Shown: piece after piece, positions 8,501 through 12,608 of the stretch
Layout of the letters: each line of letters begins with the position of its first letter
Position numbering within the stretch: position 1 is the first letter of the stretch
DNA from: Gryganskiella cystojenkinii
Taxonomy: Eukaryota > Mortierellomycota > Mortierellomycetes > Mortierellales > Mortierellaceae
DNA: 12,608 bases
Direction: 5' to 3'
Assembly: GCA_015852425.1 (NCBI GenBank)
Contig: JAAAIG010000126.1
Location: 5,972-18,579 of the forward strand
Made by a program: the position numbers and the translations under genes
Notes under the pieces: generated by a model
Database searches by the model: none
The model's input: only the letters and a program-made list of their open reading frames with translations
Told to the model about the DNA's origin: nothing

Positions 8501-10845
8501 ATTTTTTATTTATACTTTGGCATTCTTCGCTCCATTAGGGTATCAATCTTTCTGGAGGACAAAAGCAACGTATTTCCATCGCCCGCGCAGTTTATGCTGA
8601 TGCCGACGTTTACATTTTTGATGATCCCCTCTCGGCTGTCGATGCACATGTGGATCACCACATTTTTGAACAGGCTCTGTCCACGATTTTGGCCGACAAG
8701 ACTCGCATCCTCGTCACGAACGGGGTCTCGCATTTGCAAGAGGTCGACCAAATCGTGGTCGTCAAAGCCGGAAGGATTTCTCAAGATGGTTCTTATGAGG
8801 ACTTGATCCAAACTGCCGACGGTGATCTCTACCGCTTAATTCAGGAGAGTAAGGTCGTCGCTGCGAACAGGAGCGACACCAAAGAGGAAGAAGAGAAGGA
8901 CCCCGATACAGCTTTCTTGGCCAATCAGACTGAAGGAGACGATAAGGAGGTCAAAGCCCTTATCGGTCCTTTCAACAACGAAACCGAATTGCAACCTACC
9001 TTCAAACATTCAGAGTCTTCCAAGGACGAGGTCAAGGAGGACGAGATCGAGCTTGATGAGACCGATGAGGTCGATAATGAGATCGAGACCCATGGCCGAG
9101 TCGGTTGGGAGGTCTACAAGTTCTACATCTCGACTTTGGGTGCTCTGGGTGTTTTCGGATTTGTCATCATGTGTCTTGGCAACCTTGCATTCAACATCAT
9201 GACCCAGCTTTGGATCCAAAACTGGGGTACCGAGAATCAACGCTGGGCCTATCGTGGCATCCGCCCTGCACATTCGACCCAATACTGGCTCAGCACTTAT
9301 TTCGCCTGGGTTCTTGTCGCAGCGCTCTCGCTCGGATTCTCGGTCTACTACGCTCTAGTGTATATTGCCCGCAAGGCGGCCAAGTGCTTGCATCAATCGA
9401 TGTTGAAGGCTATGGTCCGTTCGCCCATGAGCTTTTTTGACGTCACGTCCTCGGGCAAGATTGTGAATCGGTTCGCGCATGATGTGTCATCGATCGATAT
9501 CGACTTGCCGCTGCAGTTCCTGAATTTCATATTGATCGCGATGATGTGTATCAACATCTTTGTGTTTTGCATTATCGCAACCCCGTACTTTGCTATCATC
9601 ATGGTCCCCCTTGGGTACTGTTACTATTGGCTCGGAGGGTTTTTCTTGGTCTCATCTCGGGAGCTCAAACGTCTAGATTCTGCAGCTCGCTCGCCCATGT
9701 ATGCGCATTTCGGAGAGACTCTGGGAGGGTTAGTGACCATCCGCGCTTATCAGGATGCCGACAGGTTTGCGATCCAGGCCACAAAACTATTGGATCGATC
9801 TCAGCAGACAGGTTACTTGACCAATGCAACGAGCCGATGGCTGCAAATCATGCTCGACTTTTTGAGCGCCCTCGTTCTCTGCCTTGTCGCACTCTTGGCT
9901 ATTGTCCAGCGTCATTCGGTCCAGGCTGGGTTCTTTTCAATTGTGCTCTCTCAGATCGGCAGCTTGACCATGATCATGAGTCGAATCTTGAGCACGTTCT
10001 GTATCATCGAAACCGCCATTGTTTCTGTCGAACGTATCCGTGAGTACTCATTGCTGACGCCCGAGGCTCGAGATGTCATCCCCGATAGCAAGATTCCCGA
10101 GTCCTGGCCCCAGCAGGGTCAAATCACCTTCTCGAACTACTCGACCCGTTACCGTGATTTGGACCTGGTCCTGAAGAATGTCGATGTCACCATTGCAGGC
10201 GGCTCTCGCGTTGGTGTCGTCGGACGAACCGGTGCCGGTAAATCCAGTATGACCATGGCCCTTTTCCGCATCATCGAAGCCGCCTCCGGTTCCATCTCCA
10301 TCGACGGTATCGATATCTCGACTCTTGGGTTGACCGAGCTCCGATCCAGATTAACGATTATCCCTCAGGACCCCTTCCTTTTCGGAGACTCGATCCGAAC
10401 TAACCTCGATCCCTTTGGGACCCATACCGATCCGGAAATCTGGACCGCACTCGAATCTGCCTCGCTCAAGACGTATGTCTCTTCCTTGTCTGAGGGTCTC
10501 TCGTCTATGATCGAGAACGGGGGTGAGAACATGTCGTTGGGTCAACGACAGTTGATGAGTCTGGCTCGAGCCATGTTGAACAAGAACACGCGTGTACTGT
10601 GTTTGGACGAGGCAACGGCTGCGATTGATGTCGAGACTGATAACGCGATCCAACGGGCGTTGAGACTTGAATTCAAGGAATGCACGGTCCTGACGATCGC
10701 GCATCGAATCAACACGATTATGGACAGTGATCAGATCTTGGTCTTGGATAAAGGGTGCGTTGCAGAGTTTGACAGCCCCAATGTTTTGTTGCAGAACAAA
10801 GATAGTATTTTTTACAGTCTGGCGTCCAAGAGCGGGAATGTTTAA
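5591..10845 (+). CDS. Full-length ABCC (MRP/Ycf1-type) ABC transporter, five exons
   Basis: ATP-driven exporter of the ABCC family, whose fungal Ycf1-like members load glutathione conjugates and metals into the vacuole; actual substrate is unknown. Exons 5591-5676, 5785-6019, 6135-7325, 7439-8431, 8539-10845 join in phase to 1603 residues, normal for the long MRP type. The start gives MPTSFCDSEGW, like family N-termini. TMD0 occupies about 30-180, TMD1 about 218-610. NBD1: Walker A GRVGEGKSS (749-757), signature LSGGQ (839-843), Walker B ending D863-D864, Asn895 where the switch His would be. TMD2 is about 1027-1310. NBD2: Walker A GRTGAGKSS (1397-1405), signature MSLGQ (1500-1504), Walker B with Glu1526, His1557. 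The NBD1 site is thus degenerate and the NBD2 residues intact, as usual in ABCC. Two charged, likely disordered segments stand out: 643-729 inside NBD1 and 945-1020 between NBD1 and TMD2. Confidence 0.95.
5677..5784 (+). other. First intron of the ABC transporter gene
   Basis: 108 bases with donor GTAACA and acceptor TTTACAG. It separates FCDSEGW...CFQD from the first TMD0 helix, and the split Ser codon is rebuilt across the junction. It carries the 16-mer CTTTTTTTTGGCGGCC (5720-5735) that recurs upstream of the Hsp70-like gene. Confidence 0.85.
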
Positions 10846-11111
10846 GAGTGGAAAACGAACGAGCTGCCACGACACGACCCAAGAACCCCACAGTCCCTTC
10901 CGTTTGTACTATATTACTCAATGTATGCTTGACCGTCGTCGCGTTCACAGTCATCATCATAGACCAACTATGTATTTTTTTAAACCTGCCCTCTGTAATG
11001 TACCATAGACCTTTCAAACAAAACAGATCGTTCTACATATTCTTTTTTTTTTTGCGCAAACACTCTGTATTATATCTACTTCGCCTTGTAAAAAATATTA
11101 AACAGGTGAAC

Positions 11112-11155
11112 AATAAAATCCGTTCAATTGAAATAATGTACAGATAAAAAATAAA
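11112..11155 (+). terminator. Candidate poly(A) signals of the ABC transporter
   Basis: Two AATAAA hexamers (11112-11117, 11150-11155) inside a very A-rich stretch, 267 and 305 bases after the stop codon. Both are parts of a repeated AATAAAATC. Distance and composition fit a fungal 3' end. Confidence 0.45.
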
Positions 11156-11178
11156 ATCAAACAGGTGGAAAATCGGAT

Positions 11179-11218
11179 TGGCACAGTGGATACACAACTG
11201 ACAGTGCCACCTGTGCCA
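11179..11218. repeat. Imperfect inverted repeat (hairpin) with CAGGTG/CACCTG motifs
   Basis: TGGCACAGTGG (11179-11189) pairs with CCACCTGTGCCA (11207-11218) with one bulged base and a 17-base loop. The right arm contains CACCTG; CAGGTG also occurs at 11103-11108 and 11162-11167 within a repeated AAACAGGTG. It could be a paired binding site, an RNA hairpin in the 3' end of the ABC transcript, or chance. Confidence 0.5.
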
Positions 11219-11294
11219 TAACTTGGTTTTTACCTGTAGAAATCGATCCGTTTTATGGGCTTTGGTTGCACAAAAGACCCAAAGCACCCCTTAA

Positions 11295-11308
11295 TTGCGA
11301 AATCGCAA
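11295..11308. repeat. Perfect 6-base inverted repeat TTGCGA-AA-TCGCAA
   Basis: Six-base arms around a two-base centre, about 170 bases upstream of the TATA box of the Hsp70-like gene. Shape fits a dimeric protein-binding site, but no family-specific match was recognised. Confidence 0.4.
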
Positions 11309-11474
11309 AGCGAAAGCACCATTGCAGTAAGAAAAATCAGCAATTAGAGGTCAAGAGAATTATATTGAAAGCATAGCATCACTTGTGCGACGCGAGTATC
11401 TGAAAAAGATACCAAGATGAGCCTGCCTGCCTTTTTTTTGGCGGCCCCCTCGCCCATTCGCTTTTTTTGTTTTG

Positions 11475-11482
11475 TATAAATA
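11475..11482 (+). promoter_or_regulatory. TATA box of the Hsp70-like gene
   Basis: TATAAATA 202 bases before the start codon, after a T-rich stretch. It is followed by a C/T-rich leader (about 11500-11660), the usual form of a fungal core promoter. No convincing heat-shock element (alternating GAA/TTC blocks) was seen nearby; a CCCCT motif at 11537-11541 lies in the leader. Confidence 0.6.
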
Positions 11483-11683
11483 CCGTCTCGTGTCCAGTCC
11501 TTATCTTCTTGTTTTCTGCGCCTCCTATTCACTTACCCCCTCACCCGCAACCGCAACTTCACCTACATCCACCCATACCTATAGGTCGCCATCAGCAACC
11601 CTCTTGCCCACGCTTTTACAGCCCCTTTTTCCTTCATCAAGCAAGTCTACCCGAGAACAAACAAGTAGGAAAAAATCAATAAG

Positions 11684-12608
11684 ATGCACGCGAGAGCCAC
11701 TTTCGTGGCATTGACCACCGTCCTGACGTTGCTGGTCCCAAACTCAATTCTTGTCTCGTCCTTTCCCGTTGGCGGAGACAAGTCGCTCGTTGTCCCTGGA
11801 TTCCCCGGTGATCCCAGCACCTCCAAGGCCGTAACAACCCCTCCAGCCCACGATGACTTTGTCAATCTGTTGTTTGATGATGAACCAACGCCTGAGGTCC
11901 AGGAACTTGAGGACGGATATTTCTCTGCCCTTGAGCAACGAAACCGATTCAGATACCCGACCGGTTATATAAATATTCCTTACACCTACGGAAACAGTAT
12001 TGACCAATGGAACGGCTTAGACTTCAGGCCTAGCGAGTGTGCTCAGCCGCTCGCCGCTCTTGGCTTTGACAGCAAAAATGAGGGCAGTTTTCATGATGCG
12101 CAACGCCCGTTCGCTGTGCATGTTGATCAGCAAAAGCCGTTGTGTGCTCCAAAGAAAAAAGACCGTTACATCGGTGTCGGTAGGTCTAAACGGGGGGGTT
12201 TTGTTTGCGTAGTCCTATTTTTTACACGTTCTTTTTTTTTGTGTTCAACTTTCGTGTAGACCTGCGACAAAATGGGTTCTCGGTCGGATTTGTCAACGCA
12301 GAGGGCAAACCCGAGTTGATTCCTAACGAAAACGGCCATCTCTACACGCCAACTCTGTTCCAATTCATGGATGGTGGCCGTTTTGCCGTTGTCGGTCGCG
12401 GCACCTGGACCATGTATGACAACAACGGTACCAATACCACTCAGGGCACCCCCCAAGAGATCTTGAAGAATCAAGTGGACCTGTCCAAGTTGCTGGAAGC
12501 TGACAAGTACAAGCGCTACTCTGGCGATTTCATTCACTTCTTGAATGCAGGATTTGATAAGGAGGTTGACCTTTTGGCTGTGGTGATGCAACGCGCGATC
12601 GATATGGC
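11684..12608 (+). CDS. Secretory Hsp70-like protein with altered ATP-binding loop, 3' end outside window
   Basis: Exons 11684-12179 and 12260-12608 (80-base intron, donor GTAGGT, acceptor TGTAG; the split Asp166 codon is rebuilt) give the first 281 residues. Residues 1-26 look like a signal peptide: short basic start, hydrophobic core, then SSFP. Residues 27-158 are acidic then mixed, with Cys118 and Cys154, and match nothing I recognise. From about 162 the sequence follows the start of an Hsp70 nucleotide-binding domain: IGVDLRQNGFSVGFV takes the place of IGIDLGTT, then LIPNENGHLYTPTLFQF resembles the Hsp70 ANEQGNRITPS region, and LLAVVMQRAIDMA fits the helix ending in ...AEAYLG of Hsp70s. 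The phosphate-loop G-T-T is replaced by R-Q-N, so ATP binding or hydrolysis may be weak or lost. NGT and NTT glycosylation sites agree with an ER or secreted location. Not ordinary BiP; a divergent Hsp70-like paralogue is the best guess. Confidence 0.68.
12180..12259 (+). other. Intron of the Hsp70-like gene
   Basis: 80 bases, donor GTAGGT, acceptor TGTAG, very T-rich with a 9-T run. Reading through it destroys the similarity to Hsp70, whereas removing it joins IGV to DLRQNGF in frame at the ATP-binding strand. Confidence 0.8.

Larger units (their letters stand above)
10846..11474. other. Intergenic region: ABC transporter 3' end and upstream part of the Hsp70-like gene
   Basis: No supported gene in about 630 bases. 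The left part is A/T-rich with AATAAA hexamers at 11112-11117 and 11150-11155, likely the ABC 3' end. Palindromes TTTGCGCAAA (11051-11060) and TTCAATTGAA (11123-11132), an imperfect hairpin (11179-11218) and TTGCGA/TCGCAA (11295-11308) follow. CCCCT motifs like the yeast stress element occur at 11287-11291 and 11446-11450, but these are short and could be chance. The small open frames here have no recognisable protein features. Confidence 0.6.

Noticed and set aside
5474..10845. Metal-resistance gene cluster of CTR plus ABC transporter
   Set aside because: Only adjacency on the same strand supports it, with a 1.2-kb gap between the genes and no shared motif identified; kept as a speculation in the summary only.
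10351..10875. A 174-codon minus-strand open frame
   Set aside because: It is antisense to NBD2 of the ABC transporter, whose Walker and signature motifs are clear on the plus strand.
11300..11683. Heat-shock element upstream of the Hsp70-like gene
   Set aside because: No run of alternating GAA/TTC blocks with proper spacing could be found.

Overview
The window is eukaryotic and almost certainly from a fungus. Every confident gene is split by short introns of 78-163 bases with GT..AG ends. The promoters have TATA or CCAAT elements and strongly pyrimidine-rich leaders, and no bacterial signals are present. A DIS3L-type exosome nuclease next to a fungal-style CTR copper transporter and a Ycf1/MRP-type ABCC pump suggests an early-diverging filamentous fungus such as Mucoromycota, perhaps Mortierella-like. 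That placement is inference and was not tested by any search.

Layout. (1) Minus strand, 3313 down to the left edge: nine exons of a DIS3L-like RNase II/RNB exonuclease (798 residues visible, C-terminus outside the window). (2) 3314-3703: a 390-base head-to-head intergenic region with a pyrimidine tract on the sense strand of each gene. (3) Plus strand, 3704-4396: a two-exon CTR copper transporter with a His/Gly-rich N-terminus. (4) 4397-5590: about 1.2 kb with no gene I can support, holding the CTR 3' end, short repeats and the ABC-transporter promoter. (5) Plus strand, 5591-10845: a five-exon, 1603-residue full-length ABCC transporter. (6) 10846-11683: its 3' region, a hairpin/repeat cluster, and a TATA promoter with a long pyrimidine-rich leader. 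(7) Plus strand, 11684 to the right edge: the first two exons of a signal-peptide-bearing Hsp70-like protein with an altered nucleotide-binding loop.

The genes form no obvious pathway. CTR brings copper across a membrane, and Ycf1-like ABCC pumps commonly move glutathione and metal conjugates into the vacuole, so a metal-homeostasis link between those two is possible but speculative. The DIS3L-like nuclease would act in cytoplasmic 3'-5' RNA decay and the Hsp70-like protein in the ER or secretory pathway. The most notable points are the DIS3L-type nuclease with a degenerate PIN active site in a fungus, a lysine-rich insertion inside NBD1 of the ABC transporter (the same place as CFTR's regulatory insertion), and the secretory Hsp70-like protein that lacks the usual phosphate-binding loop.
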